Origin: a virus | Length of the DNA stretch: 64,000 bases | Strand: one strand, 5' to 3' | Virus record (IMG/VR): IMGVR_UViG_3300028299_000002 | Span: 26,581-90,580 of that record | In this document: piece after piece, positions 52,999-60,162 of the stretch | Layout of the letters: each line of letters opens with the position of its first letter | How positions within the stretch are numbered: the stretch's first letter is position 1 | Program-made: the position numbers and the translations under genes | Notes under the pieces: generated by a model | Database searches by the model: none | What the model was told of the DNA's origin: nothing | The model's input: the letters and a program-made list of their open reading frames with translations, nothing else

Positions 52999-53202
52999 CT
53001 AACGGTTTGATTTTTTATGGATATGATGGATTGTAGAATCTATTCTGTCTGCAATGACACCATTTTTAATTGAAACACTAATGTTGACTTCGCAATAATC
53101 AGACGTTTCAATTTTTAACAGTTCGAAAAGTGAATTTAGGTGAGTATTTATCTGGGTTTGCTCGTGTGGAGAATAGTCTTTGTTTTTATGACTGTTTACC
53201 AT
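52999..53202 (-). CDS. Hypothetical small protein
   Basis: 67 aa, MVNSHKNKDYSPHEQTQINT then NSLFELLKIETSDYCEVNIS. Ten nt upstream of the portal start. The promoter-like sequence at 53210-53237 would give it an almost leaderless mRNA. No family recognised. Confidence 0.4.
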   Translation of the reverse strand: MVNSHKNKDYSPHEQTQINTHLNSLFELLKIETSDYCEVNISVSIKNGVIADRIDSTIHHIHKKSNR

Positions 53203-53209
53203 AAGTCAA

Positions 53210-53237
53210 ATTATATTAATATATATATATTTAACAA
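53210..53237 (-). promoter_or_regulatory. Sigma-70-type promoter TTGTTA-16-TATAAT
   Basis: On the coding strand -35 TTGTTA (53232-53237) and -10 TATAAT (53210-53215), 16-nt spacer in an AT-alternating stretch. It would drive portal and head genes after the second cassette array. The -10 ends 7 nt before the 67-aa start codon. Confidence 0.55.
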
Positions 53238-53301
53238 GAAAAATTTGACATTTAATTCAGGTGGTAACTGAATTATGGTGTATTATTTTAATAGTCTCTA
53301 A

Positions 53302-53544
53302 TTATTTGCGTATTTGGTGGGTAAGTTGTAGGTATTTGGTATAGTGATAACCCGGAGGTGATCGGGCGTTCCTAAATATGATTGTTAATATATCTATGGA
53401 CCGCAATGGCACAATTAGAATATTATGCCATATTTCATTATTGATATTGTGGGGAATGTAATCATCGAAAAATCCTTTAGAAAAGGTATCGCTACTATAA
53501 TATAGACTGCTGCAATATAATACTATTACTGGAAATTGGTTCAT
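53302..53544 (-). CDS. Doubtful ORF downstream of the 117-aa gene
   Basis: 80 codons whose ATG overlaps the upstream stop (ATGA). The composition (many Ile, Tyr, Ser and few charged heptads: MNQFPVIVLYCSSLYYSS) is unlike its neighbours and may be chance. Kept because the overlap matches the local habit of coupled starts. Confidence 0.25.
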   Translation of the reverse strand: MNQFPVIVLYCSSLYYSSDTFSKGFFDDYIPHNINNEIWHNILIVPLRSIDILTIIFRNARSPPGYHYTKYLQLTHQIRK

Positions 53545-53894
53545 CGTAATTGTGCCCGGACAGGTTTAAATTTTAATCGTAGGTATTCAAGAACTTTCGA
53601 CCAGCCGATTCTTTCATTAACAACTTTGGGATTTTCAATTAATGTAAATAGATGTTTTATTATTTTTATGATATCAGGATCGTCTATAATCCCTTCGGTA
53701 AGACGATAACAATTAATCCAATTACTCGAATCACATTTCATCAATATAGCATATTCATCAAAATCAAGATTAACAGCAATAACACCACGCCTAAATCCTT
53801 TTAATTCTTTGGGATATTCTGGTGGCGGGGACTCAAGACGATGTATTTCCTTGAATTTCCGTGCTTTTGCATATTTATCTTTATAATAATTCAT
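53541..53894 (-). CDS. Hypothetical protein at the end of cassette array 2
   Basis: 117 aa, MNYYKDKYAKARKFKEIHRL, then KGFRRGVIAVNLDFDEYAIL and a helical end. Its ATG abuts the 34-bp array-end repeat (53894-53927). At array 1 the same repeat precedes a different gene, so this gene may be backbone rather than cassette. Unknown function. Confidence 0.5.
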   Translation of the reverse strand: MNYYKDKYAKARKFKEIHRLESPPPEYPKELKGFRRGVIAVNLDFDEYAILMKCDSSNWINCYRLTEGIIDDPDIIKIIKHLFTLIENPKVVNERIGWSKVLEYLRLKFKPVRAQLR

Positions 53895-53927
53895 TCAACC
53901 TTGCAAGGATAGCATATACACTGGTTA
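53894..53927 (-). repeat. Array-end 34-bp repeat, copy 2
   Basis: Coding strand begins TAACCAGTGTATATGC and ends CCTTGCAAGGTTGAA; 33 of 34 bp equal 62309-62342. Its first three bases are the stop codon (TAA) of the last cassette gene in both arrays. Includes the perfect 10-bp palindrome CCTTGCAAGG. Confidence 0.95.
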
Positions 53928-54728
53928 TGTTGCTTCAATTCGTTTTTTTGCAATCTCAAAGTATTTCTCGTCTTTTTCTATACCAATAAATTTTCGATTT
54001 AAATTTTTACAGGCAACACCTGTTGTCCCAGAACCAGCGGCAAAATCAAGTACCGTTTCGCCCTCGTTCGTGTAGGTCTTGATTAGGTATTCCATTAGCG
54101 CTACTGGTTTTTGAGTTGGGTGGGTACTTTTATGACGAGGTACACTTTTGAAAAGTTTCACACTCGTTGGGTATCTACCATCTTTATATTTATCCCAACT
54201 TCCTTGTATTATTTTTTTTGTATGATGCTCTGTATTATACTCTCTTGTTCCACCCTTTCCTGTACTATGGGCGTTTTCTCTTTTCTCCATTATTGGATTG
54301 TAGGTAGTCCTTTCCTTGGCAAAAATTAACACATTTTCATGTTTCTTAGTAGGCATATATTTTGCTGAAAAAACTCCTGTGGGAATTGATTTCTCCCAAA
54401 TCCACTCATATCTAAACATCTTCATATTGCTTGAAATAAGCGTCGTGGTAAACGGCTGAGAAGCAGTTAATACAATGGCTCCGTTCGGCTTAATAACTCG
54501 CTTCAGATGCTCCCACATCGACTCTAAGGGTATAACCGAATCCCACTTACACGCAGTCGTACCGTAAGGTGGATCAGTAATTATAGCGTCTATACTTTGG
54601 TCTGGAATCATCGGCATAATATCAAGACAATCGCCAAGATGCAATCTAACCATTGTCTGGAGATAACGACCAGAGCTGTTCGCCGTTTCCGGTTTTGCTA
54701 TCTCAATATTGGTTTGTACGTCATTCAT
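53925..54728 (-). CDS. DNA methyltransferase (beta-class, N6-adenine/N4-cytosine)
   Basis: 267 aa with catalytic ITDPPYGTTACKWD (DPPY) near residue 51 and SAM-binding DFAAGSGTTGVACKNL near residue 235: DPPY first, FxGxG-like last, a beta-class arrangement. KSTHPTQKPVALMEYLI precedes the second motif as usual. Native start is probably M26 (MVRLHLGDC, 54653); the first 25 codons are translated attC-6 and overlap its right arm. Likely protects phage DNA from host restriction. Last gene of array 2; the cassette starts GTTAGATTGC and ends GCAACATAAC. Confidence 0.85.
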   Translation of the reverse strand: MNDVQTNIEIAKPETANSSGRYLQTMVRLHLGDCLDIMPMIPDQSIDAIITDPPYGTTACKWDSVIPLESMWEHLKRVIKPNGAIVLTASQPFTTTLISSNMKMFRYEWIWEKSIPTGVFSAKYMPTKKHENVLIFAKERTTYNPIMEKRENAHSTGKGGTREYNTEHHTKKIIQGSWDKYKDGRYPTSVKLFKSVPRHKSTHPTQKPVALMEYLIKTYTNEGETVLDFAAGSGTTGVACKNLNRKFIGIEKDEKYFEIAKKRIEAT

Positions 54729-54755
54729 GGTCGTATCTCAGACTGATCGTTCGGC
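54644..54755 (-). repeat. attC-like site 6
   Basis: 112 bp. Left arm GAAC-GATCA-GTCTGAGATACGACC, right arm (reverse complement) TAAC-CATT-GTCTGGAGATAACGACC, read in parts: identical L arms except an extra G and an extra A in the right arm. R boxes CCGAAC and GTTAGAT. Spans the end of the truncated methyltransferase and the first codons of the next gene. Confidence 0.88.
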
Positions 54756-55072
54756 TTCATAAACGCGATCCAGTGTGTTTGATTCTGCTTGCCGCTTTTA
54801 TGCCCAAACAGCGGACGGTGCGGAGTCAGTGGTAGGATTTCTTTGACCGGCACATCTTTATCGTTCCATTTGAAGATTAGTGTCCCATTTGGACGTAGCA
54901 CGCGAAAACATTCAGCGAAGCCCATTGCCAGCATGTTGCGCCAGTCTCCCATTAGCACGCCATATTGGTTCGCCATCACCGCGCCGCTCAATGTAGTGCG
55001 GTGTGGAGGGTCAAATACCACGAGCGCAAACGTGTCGGACGGAAACGGTAGATTTGAGAAGTCTGCCTGCAC
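54725..55072 (-). pseudogene. 5'-truncated phage SAM methyltransferase
   Basis: 115 codons from GTG; the frame opens about 30 codons earlier but has no ATG. ADFSNLPFPSDTFALVVFDPPH, then GFAECFRVLRPNGTLIFKWND and LFGHKSGKQNQTHWIAFMKP match the C-terminal two thirds of a common phage methyltransferase. That family starts with LDPCCGSRMFWFDK, its SAM-binding motif, which is absent here. The cassette boundary (GTTCGGATTC at 55118) falls where the gene is cut. Possibly still expressed, not active alone. Confidence 0.65.
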
Positions 55073-55359
55073 ATCTGGTTGTACCAGGTATCCAACACAG
55101 GCGGAAATGAATCCGAACCCGCGTTTGCAGATAACGAGGCGAGCTGTTCACCTTGCTCTGCTGGCTCACCAAATAAAGCATGTTCAAGTTTTAATCTTAT
55201 TCCGTAGTGTAATAGTTGTCGTCCAAGATTCTTCGTGACAATATTATTTTCATGTTCGTAAAAAACATCCCATTCAAGAATATAGTTTATCTCTTTGTCT
55301 GTAAGTATTATGGGATGTTCGCCAGCGAGATTTTTCGATTTTGTCATAGTCCCATTCAT
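54988..55359 (-). CDS. 123-aa ORF inside the oversized loop of attC-like site 5
   Basis: Starts MNGTMTKSKNLAGEHP with a GAGGTG ribosome site. Residues 1-80 look like a real protein (ILTDKEINYILEWDVFYEHE, then GRQLLHYGIRLKLEHALFGE). From residue 88 (EQLASLSANAGSDSF) it reads through the right arm of attC-5 and into the truncated methyltransferase in another frame. So either a small protein with a junk tail, or an insertion into the loop. No family recognised. Confidence 0.4.
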   Translation of the reverse strand: MNGTMTKSKNLAGEHPIILTDKEINYILEWDVFYEHENNIVTKNLGRQLLHYGIRLKLEHALFGEPAEQGEQLASLSANAGSDSFPPVLDTWYNQMCRQTSQIYRFRPTRLRSWYLTLHTALH

Positions 55360-55393
55360 ATTTCACCTCGTATCTGATACGCCATCGTTCTGT
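55112..55393 (-). repeat. attC-like site 5 (extended loop)
   Basis: 282 bp. Left L arm GCGTATCAGATACGAGG, right (reverse complement) GCGTTTGCAGATAACGAGG, differing by the extra G and extra A seen in the other sites plus one mismatch. R boxes: left complement GTTCTGTA, equal to the start of the 69-aa cassette; right GTTCGGA. The 200-nt loop holds most of the 123-aa ORF. Confidence 0.8.
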
Positions 55394-55394
55394 A

Positions 55395-55604
55395 TCAGAG
55401 CGGATTTTGCAACAATTCCCATATTTTTTGAGTACTTATTTGTACCGCATTGAGTTGCGGTTTTTTATTATCAGTATCAGCGGTAAATTTTACAAGACAG
55501 GCAATTTTACGTTCACCCAACATTTTCCATAAATTAAAAATATCGTCATCGTTTTCGGGTACAAAAACAATATCATTCTCTTTTTCATTACACGTTACTT
55601 TCAT
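55395..55604 (-). CDS. Small cassette protein, unknown
   Basis: 69 aa from the ATG of MKVTCNEKENDIVFV. An in-frame TTG start 32 codons upstream reads through attC-4 (KKLTTTQRHKALRPRSG) and is probably not native. DDDIFNLWKMLGERKIACLV and a hydrophobic/charged end. Cassette starts GTTCTGTA, matched by its attC-5 R'' box. Unknown. Confidence 0.5.
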   Translation of the reverse strand: MKVTCNEKENDIVFVPENDDDIFNLWKMLGERKIACLVKFTADTDNKKPQLNAVQISTQKIWELLQNPL

Positions 55605-55641
55605 CTTTTTCTCTCTTTCTGCTCTGACCAGCCCTTCGGGT

Positions 55642-55735
55642 ACAGAACCAGAGCGTGGACGCAACGCCTTATGCCGTTGCGTGGTTGTTAGTTTTTTCAA
55701 ATATCATCGGCGTGTGTCACGCTTGGTCGTTAGGG
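55642..55735 (-). repeat. attC-like site 4
   Basis: 94 bp. Left L arm AGCGTGACACACGCC, right (reverse complement) AGCGTGGACGCAACGCC: same two extra bases. R'' is GCCCCTAAC, complementary over 12/12 bases (ATAGCCCCTAAC) to the start of its own cassette. An 8-bp perfect hairpin (ACGCAACG...CGTTGCGT) lies in the right part. Confidence 0.88.
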
Positions 55736-55736
55736 G

Positions 55737-56582
55737 CTATTCATCAAGACAAATAAACTTGTTGGCGGCATTTTCCCAATCATCCCCCGGTTCTGCATTT
55801 ACCGCAAATTCATGCAAAAAATCACCGTTCCAATCCTGGTCATTTTCAAGACTTAATATATCCTCGGCGGTCATTTTGCTTGTAAACCCACGACCAGACT
55901 TGTCTTTCCACATAAAGTTTTTCATCTCTAACTCCTCTAAATTATTCGCGTTAAAAAAAGCATAAGCAAAACCCATTGGAGTTTCACTTCGTAATTCTTT
56001 TGTAGCACTGCTTTTGCCACCATATTTCTGTGTTTTACTTCCGTATGAATATCTTACAGGCTTTACAACGTTTGTTGGTTTTGGCTTGTTAAATTTTCCG
56101 AACAGTGCGGTTTTTTTTGAATATTCGTCGCCGTACCAATATGGCTGGAAATACCAGGGATTTCCCAACTCGGGTATCAGTTTTTTTATCCTGCCAACAG
56201 GATTTTCAATAGCATAAAATAGTGGCTGACATAAATCAATAATCCTTAGCGTTTGATATGTTAGTTCAATAAAATGCTCCAGACGGTTAAATTTTCCGAA
56301 CAAAGTGTCTTGCGTTTTATCTTTATATTCCCAGTGTTTTGCCCCTGAAACAGCAAAATCTGTGCATGGTGGAGCCGCCAATATACCGTCAACTGTTTCG
56401 TAATTATCAAATATATTTTCATACATCCAGTCGGTATTTATATCCAAAATATTTTTACAAAAAATCGAATAATTATCATCATCTTTATTTTTCAAATCTA
56501 TTCTAATCACGTTCCAACCCTTTTCGGCGTATGGTAATGACCAATTTCCGGTAAAGTCAAATAAGGATAAAAGCGTACTCAT
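55737..56582 (-). CDS. C5-cytosine DNA methyltransferase-like protein
   Basis: 281 aa. MSTLLSLFDFTGNWSLPYAEKG is the N-terminal SAM motif I (FD..G.WS..Y...G). ILAAPPCTDFAVSGAKHW carries the catalytic Pro-Cys, and YAIENPVGRI the ENV-like motif VI. A target-recognition part (SKKTALFGKFNKPKPTNVVKPV) and a late motif with MGFAYAFF follow. Phage relatives modify phage DNA or are C5-MTase-like with unproven activity. It is flanked by perfect 12-bp inverted repeats GTTAGGGGCTAT / ATAGCCCCTAAC, one containing the stop. Confidence 0.8.
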   Translation of the reverse strand: MSTLLSLFDFTGNWSLPYAEKGWNVIRIDLKNKDDDNYSIFCKNILDINTDWMYENIFDNYETVDGILAAPPCTDFAVSGAKHWEYKDKTQDTLFGKFNRLEHFIELTYQTLRIIDLCQPLFYAIENPVGRIKKLIPELGNPWYFQPYWYGDEYSKKTALFGKFNKPKPTNVVKPVRYSYGSKTQKYGGKSSATKELRSETPMGFAYAFFNANNLEELEMKNFMWKDKSGRGFTSKMTAEDILSLENDQDWNGDFLHEFAVNAEPGDDWENAANKFICLDE

Positions 56583-56589
56583 TTATAGC

Positions 56590-56699
56590 CCCTAACCCAC
56601 ACATGGATTTAACGCCGTGAGCTGTTCTATGTTTGGTGATTCATTCATTTGCTTTAGACCTTCTTTTATTTCGGCGTACATCATGCGTCATCGTTATAG
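56590..56699 (-). repeat. attC-like site 3
   Basis: 110 bp. Left L arm GCATGATGTACGCCG, right (reverse complement) ACATGGATTTAACGCCG: extra G and A again, with two mismatches. R boxes CTATAAC (left) and GTTAGGG (right). A 30-codon frame runs through its loop. Confidence 0.88.
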
Positions 56700-56711
56700 C
56701 CCGCTGGCTCG

Positions 56712-56855
56712 CTATTCTACTAATTCAAAAGAATATGGTGATTTCACGGCAGTAGTATCATCATCTTGTTCACAATCAGCAGTCGGCTGTATTTCATTTA
56801 TTCTTATCACCCTGTTGTCAATTTCAAGAAGTTTTGTCAGATTTATTAACATCAT
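56712..56855 (-). CDS. 47-aa small cassette protein
   Basis: MMLINLTKLLEIDNRVIRIN then EIQPTADCEQDDDTTAVKSP, ending in TAG just before attC-3. Its ATG overlaps the stop of the 23-aa ORF (ATGATG). No family; small acidic protein. Confidence 0.45.
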   Translation of the reverse strand: MMLINLTKLLEIDNRVIRINEIQPTADCEQDDDTTAVKSPYSFELVE

Positions 56856-56923
56856 TCGCCTTCCTTTCGCTCGCCAGCGATTTTTGAGTTTTCAAACAAT
56901 TCCGGTAAAATCATGTTTTTCAT
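56852..56923 (-). CDS. 23-aa ORF coupled to the 47-aa gene
   Basis: MKNMILPELFENSKIAGERK then EGE and TGA. Preceded by AAGGGAAA. Could be a leader peptide that couples translation to the next ORF. Confidence 0.3.
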   Translation of the reverse strand: MKNMILPELFENSKIAGERKEGE

Positions 56924-56959
56924 AGTTGATTTCCCTTATAAAGGTTTATTGGTTTTTCA

Positions 56960-56988
56960 TTCGGCGTGAGTGAGCCTTGTCGTTATAG
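56960..56988 (-). repeat. attC-like left half-site (arm A)
   Basis: CTATAACGA...ACGCCGAA on the coding strand with the same spacing as attC-3's left arm, and preceded by CGAGCCAGTGGGCTATAACGA, which differs from the attC-3 flank in 1 of 21 bases. No matching right arm found before the 23-aa ORF. Confidence 0.6.
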
Positions 56989-57028
56989 CCCACTGGCTCG
57001 CTTGTTAATAGTATAGCCAGTTATTATT

Positions 57029-57178
57029 TCATAACCATTTATCATCTTGTTTTGATTTAAATACCTTCCGGTAATTCTTAATTGTGGATGGCTTACAGTT
57101 CACGTATCGAAGAATCTCCATATCCGATTTACCCTCAAGGATCATTTTACGTAACTGTTGTTTGTCGTAATTTGTCAT
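57029..57178 (-). CDS. 49-aa helix-turn-helix protein
   Basis: MTNYDKQQLRKMILEGKSDM then EILRYVNCKPSTIKNYRKVF and a basic end. EGKSDMEILRYVNCKPSTIKNYR fits a classic HTH (helix, turn, recognition helix). Ribosome site CAGGAT. First gene behind the promoter-like repeat at 57201-57237 and ahead of array 2. Might autoregulate this promoter. Confidence 0.65.
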   Translation of the reverse strand: MTNYDKQQLRKMILEGKSDMEILRYVNCKPSTIKNYRKVFKSKQDDKWL

Positions 57179-57200
57179 ATTATTTAATCCTGTTTATTCC

Positions 57201-57237
57201 TTCTATCCCGTAATACATGCAATTTTAGAATTGTCCC
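57201..57237 (-). promoter_or_regulatory. Promoter/operator-like repeat, copy 3 of 3
   Basis: Coding-strand GGGACAATTCTAAAATTG then CATGTATTACGGGATAG. CAATT-CTAA-AATTG is an exact inverted repeat. It overlaps the terminase stop codon (TAA) and lies 23-59 nt before the HTH gene. Confidence 0.65.
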
Positions 57238-59354
57238 TTTATATCTAATTCATCGCCAATATCCAATCCTGAATTATTGCCAACGTATGCGTTTTGACCG
57301 ATCATGCTAATTGCTATTTTATCGTCAATGTATTCAAATTCCATCTCACATATTTGAACATCGTATTCCTCAAACTTATATCCGATCTCACGCATAAAGT
57401 CACAGAATTCCTTATCGTCGTTATAAATCCGATTGTACTTTTGCTGAAATCTCTTAATCCCAATCCGATACATCTCCATCCGTTTTCTGTCTTCATCGAC
57501 CTCATTATCACCCTCGTAAGTTCCATCGATATCCAATGCAGTCATATTTATCCCCGATTCTATGATCTGACAAACACAGTTCGCCAATGAATCATATATA
57601 TCTTTACTTTCACCGTCGGGATGATCAATCTTATTATTGTTTATCATCAATAGCATCATCATTTCCCTGATCAGTGTGGCATCATCCAGGTATTCAATTG
57701 CATTATTCCATACAAGGTGACGGACTATTTTACCCATCCGAACCTGAACCGGATTAGAGAAAAACATAGCCTCTGAACCACGTATTCCAATATCCAACAT
57801 TTTTTGACGAAGACTCTCTGATTGATAATGATCTGACCGTATTCCCCGGCTCCCCCTATATTCTGATCCCAATAGTTTTACCATGTTGTTTTCGACATTC
57901 ACGTAATCAACCGGGAATTCTTTGCTTGGCTTATATTTGATAATAATATCAATCACCGGTTTGCAATTGAAGGCTATTTTTTCAACAACCTTATTTCCGT
58001 CACTCTTATAATGTTCCAATTCAAGAGTAACAACCTCATGGCTCAATACATCCGGATAACCGCCAACTATGATAAAACTGTCACCGGTTTTACTTGGATC
58101 ATACCCCCAATACCGGCGGCGATCATCTCTCAGTGTCTTAATTATTTCAATGGCCGTGAATCTACGAATACCGTCCTCACCACGGACATTGACCAGGCGT
58201 TCGGTTAATGCACTTTTATATTGTACCGGATTTACCAATTTCGGATTTGCACACTCATGTATTTTATCCATATAGGGCATGAAGAATCCAAACCTGTTCG
58301 GCGGTACTTCGGCTTTCCATCGCCTGTTGACATCAATGGTATCAGCTCCGGGTTTATTTAATGCCTTTTGGTAATCTGCTTCACTCAGTTTCGGATTGAA
58401 TACATGAGCATAAAACCACGCAACTAAAATATGGTCATTGATCTCTATTGTATTTGCCATTGCCTTTTTAGCATGATTTAGATACTGCTCAACCAATAGA
58501 TCATTTACTTCCTGTTCAGGGTATGCGAACATCATGCCCAACTTAAATCCAACAATAAATCGTGTGTTCTGATTACCGTTTGCAGTTTCATATTGGTGCT
58601 TTGCCGTAGCATATTTAATCGGTGTGTTCGCCCGGCTCGGTTCATCGGTGATCCTCATCCAGATTGCATATCCTTCAACACTCTTGGCCGTTGTGTCCAT
58701 TACATAAATACTGATCCCGCCGTATATCCGATTTCTGTGTGGAATATTAATACTTTCAGTCTTGACATCTTTCTGTCCATATTCCCTGATCTTTAATCCA
58801 ATATTTTGAGAATACCAGTTATGACCGGTTGCCGGATCAATGGTATTAATCATAACCCTTGTTAAACGACCAAAAAATACACGCCTAGCCTGTTGTAAAT
58901 TGACTTGGGAATAAATAAGCACGTCGAAATCCTCATCCTTCTGAAGATCAAAATGTTCGTGTGGGTCTTCGAGACAGCACCATAGATAAAAAGCATAATT
59001 ACAGACAATCAACATAACGGTATTCTTACCACCACCCTGCCCGATCCTCAGTATTATTTCCTCAACTCCAAAAAACCAGCCGTCCTCAGTCGGTATTTCT
59101 GGAAATACACCCTTAATAACTTTCCATTGTTCAGGGGATGGCTCAACCGACCGCATATATTTCCGGACAAATATTTCAACCGTAACCGGCATGATCTGCC
59201 AGAATGGTTTGTCTATATTTTCTTCCTCTGTTTTTCTTATATAATCATTCCGTTCAGCTATAGATACAAATCGACCGAAATCCGTATTATTAATATCATC
59301 GTTTAGCGTATATATGCTTTTTCTTAAATCCGGTTCAATAAAATGTTTATTCAT
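57225..59354 (-). CDS. Terminase large subunit
   Basis: 709 aa. ATPase part: ILRIGQGGGKNTVMLIVC is the Walker A-like loop; WMRITDEPSRANT the Walker B/Glu region. Nuclease part: YWGYDPSKTGDSFIIVGG gives the first RNase H-like Asp, VENNMVKLLG the next acidic strand and DIYDSLANCV the last Asp. Large relative to 450-550-aa families, with an N-terminal extension of about 70 residues and a charged tail. Powers DNA packaging into the prohead. Starts 7 nt after the small subunit's stop. Confidence 0.8.
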   Translation of the reverse strand: MNKHFIEPDLRKSIYTLNDDINNTDFGRFVSIAERNDYIRKTEEENIDKPFWQIMPVTVEIFVRKYMRSVEPSPEQWKVIKGVFPEIPTEDGWFFGVEEIILRIGQGGGKNTVMLIVCNYAFYLWCCLEDPHEHFDLQKDEDFDVLIYSQVNLQQARRVFFGRLTRVMINTIDPATGHNWYSQNIGLKIREYGQKDVKTESINIPHRNRIYGGISIYVMDTTAKSVEGYAIWMRITDEPSRANTPIKYATAKHQYETANGNQNTRFIVGFKLGMMFAYPEQEVNDLLVEQYLNHAKKAMANTIEINDHILVAWFYAHVFNPKLSEADYQKALNKPGADTIDVNRRWKAEVPPNRFGFFMPYMDKIHECANPKLVNPVQYKSALTERLVNVRGEDGIRRFTAIEIIKTLRDDRRRYWGYDPSKTGDSFIIVGGYPDVLSHEVVTLELEHYKSDGNKVVEKIAFNCKPVIDIIIKYKPSKEFPVDYVNVENNMVKLLGSEYRGSRGIRSDHYQSESLRQKMLDIGIRGSEAMFFSNPVQVRMGKIVRHLVWNNAIEYLDDATLIREMMMLLMINNNKIDHPDGESKDIYDSLANCVCQIIESGINMTALDIDGTYEGDNEVDEDRKRMEMYRIGIKRFQQKYNRIYNDDKEFCDFMREIGYKFEEYDVQICEMEFEYIDDKIAISMIGQNAYVGNNSGLDIGDELDIKGQF

Positions 59355-59361
59355 TCTTATC

Positions 59362-60003
59362 CTATTTGTCTGATTCTCTGTTTCTCAATCTCTCATGGAC
59401 TATCCGAATTATATCATCCCGGTCAATACTTTTATCCGATATTACCTCGTTGTATGTTTCTTTTTGCAACCTGATAAAGTTCAATGCCTCATCCCAAAAT
59501 TCAGTTGGTTTTTTACCATCCATCATTTTCAATGCTATTTCTTCTGCTGTTTTTGCCGCCACGATTGCCGTTTGATTAAATGAGATCATAAGATAGTAGT
59601 ATTCTTTTTCATTGATTTTTTTTGCAATAAGTGCTTGTTTGGCACTTATCATTAATTCCTGAATACTCAATTGATTAATTGCAATGTCAAAGGGATCTAC
59701 GTTATTCCCCTTAATTTTGAATAGTATCTCTTGCGTTTGCTTTGATAATAAATCACCATTTTCCGACTCTAATACTACCACACTGACATTTTGATTTTTA
59801 TTAATGTATTTACGTTTTTTAATGTCTGTCGCCACCTCTTTTTTGATCTTATCCAACTCAGACTTTAATCCTGGATTGGATTTAATGTGGTTATATATTG
59901 TTCTTCTGGCCATTCCCAGCTGCTCTACCGTATCTTTCATATTCGCTTTATTATCTCGATATGCCTTGATCAATATTCCGTTAAGATTTTTCTTTTCTTT
60001 CAT
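59362..60003 (-). CDS. Terminase small subunit candidate
   Basis: 213 aa. N-terminal HTH: GILIKAYRDNKANMKDTVEQLGMARRTIYNH, read in parts, a phage terminase-type DNA-binding start. Then helical oligomerisation segments with NGDLLSKQTQEILFKI and an end rich in charged helices (DDIIRIVHERLRNRESD). Directly precedes the large subunit. The family binds the packaging start site. Call depends on position and HTH. Confidence 0.65.
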   Translation of the reverse strand: MKEKKNLNGILIKAYRDNKANMKDTVEQLGMARRTIYNHIKSNPGLKSELDKIKKEVATDIKKRKYINKNQNVSVVVLESENGDLLSKQTQEILFKIKGNNVDPFDIAINQLSIQELMISAKQALIAKKINEKEYYYLMISFNQTAIVAAKTAEEIALKMMDGKKPTEFWDEALNFIRLQKETYNEVISDKSIDRDDIIRIVHERLRNRESDK

Positions 60004-60162
60004 TTAATCTCCAATTGGCACACTGGCACACTCAGTTTGTGCAATTTTAATTTTATTCTTCACGATATGTAATTCCTACTTATTGCACGTATTCTCACAA
60101 TCCCGTACACACGTTCGATTAGTTGTCTTGCACACTTTATCATGTATTTCGTTGTCATAGTA
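60004..60162. other. Gap between terminase and YkgJ-like genes
   Basis: 159 nt with a direct repeat GGCACACT (TTGGCACACTGGCACACTC). Candidate packaging-site region because it adjoins the small terminase gene, but I see no defined cos or pac structure. Confidence 0.3.

Noticed and set aside
53205-53300. AT-rich alternating stretch as a replication origin
   Set aside because: No iterons or repeats for an initiator; the sequence is better explained as a promoter.
55729-56596. 12-bp inverted repeats around the C5 methyltransferase as ends of an insertion sequence
   Set aside because: No transposase or target duplication. The repeats are explained as cassette R boxes, since they form parts of attC-3 and attC-4 and other cassettes show the same relation with other sequences.
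56595-56684. 30-codon ORF (MMYAEIKEGLK...) as a gene
   Set aside because: Lies inside the loop and right arm of attC-3 and ends in its R' box; treated as part of the site.
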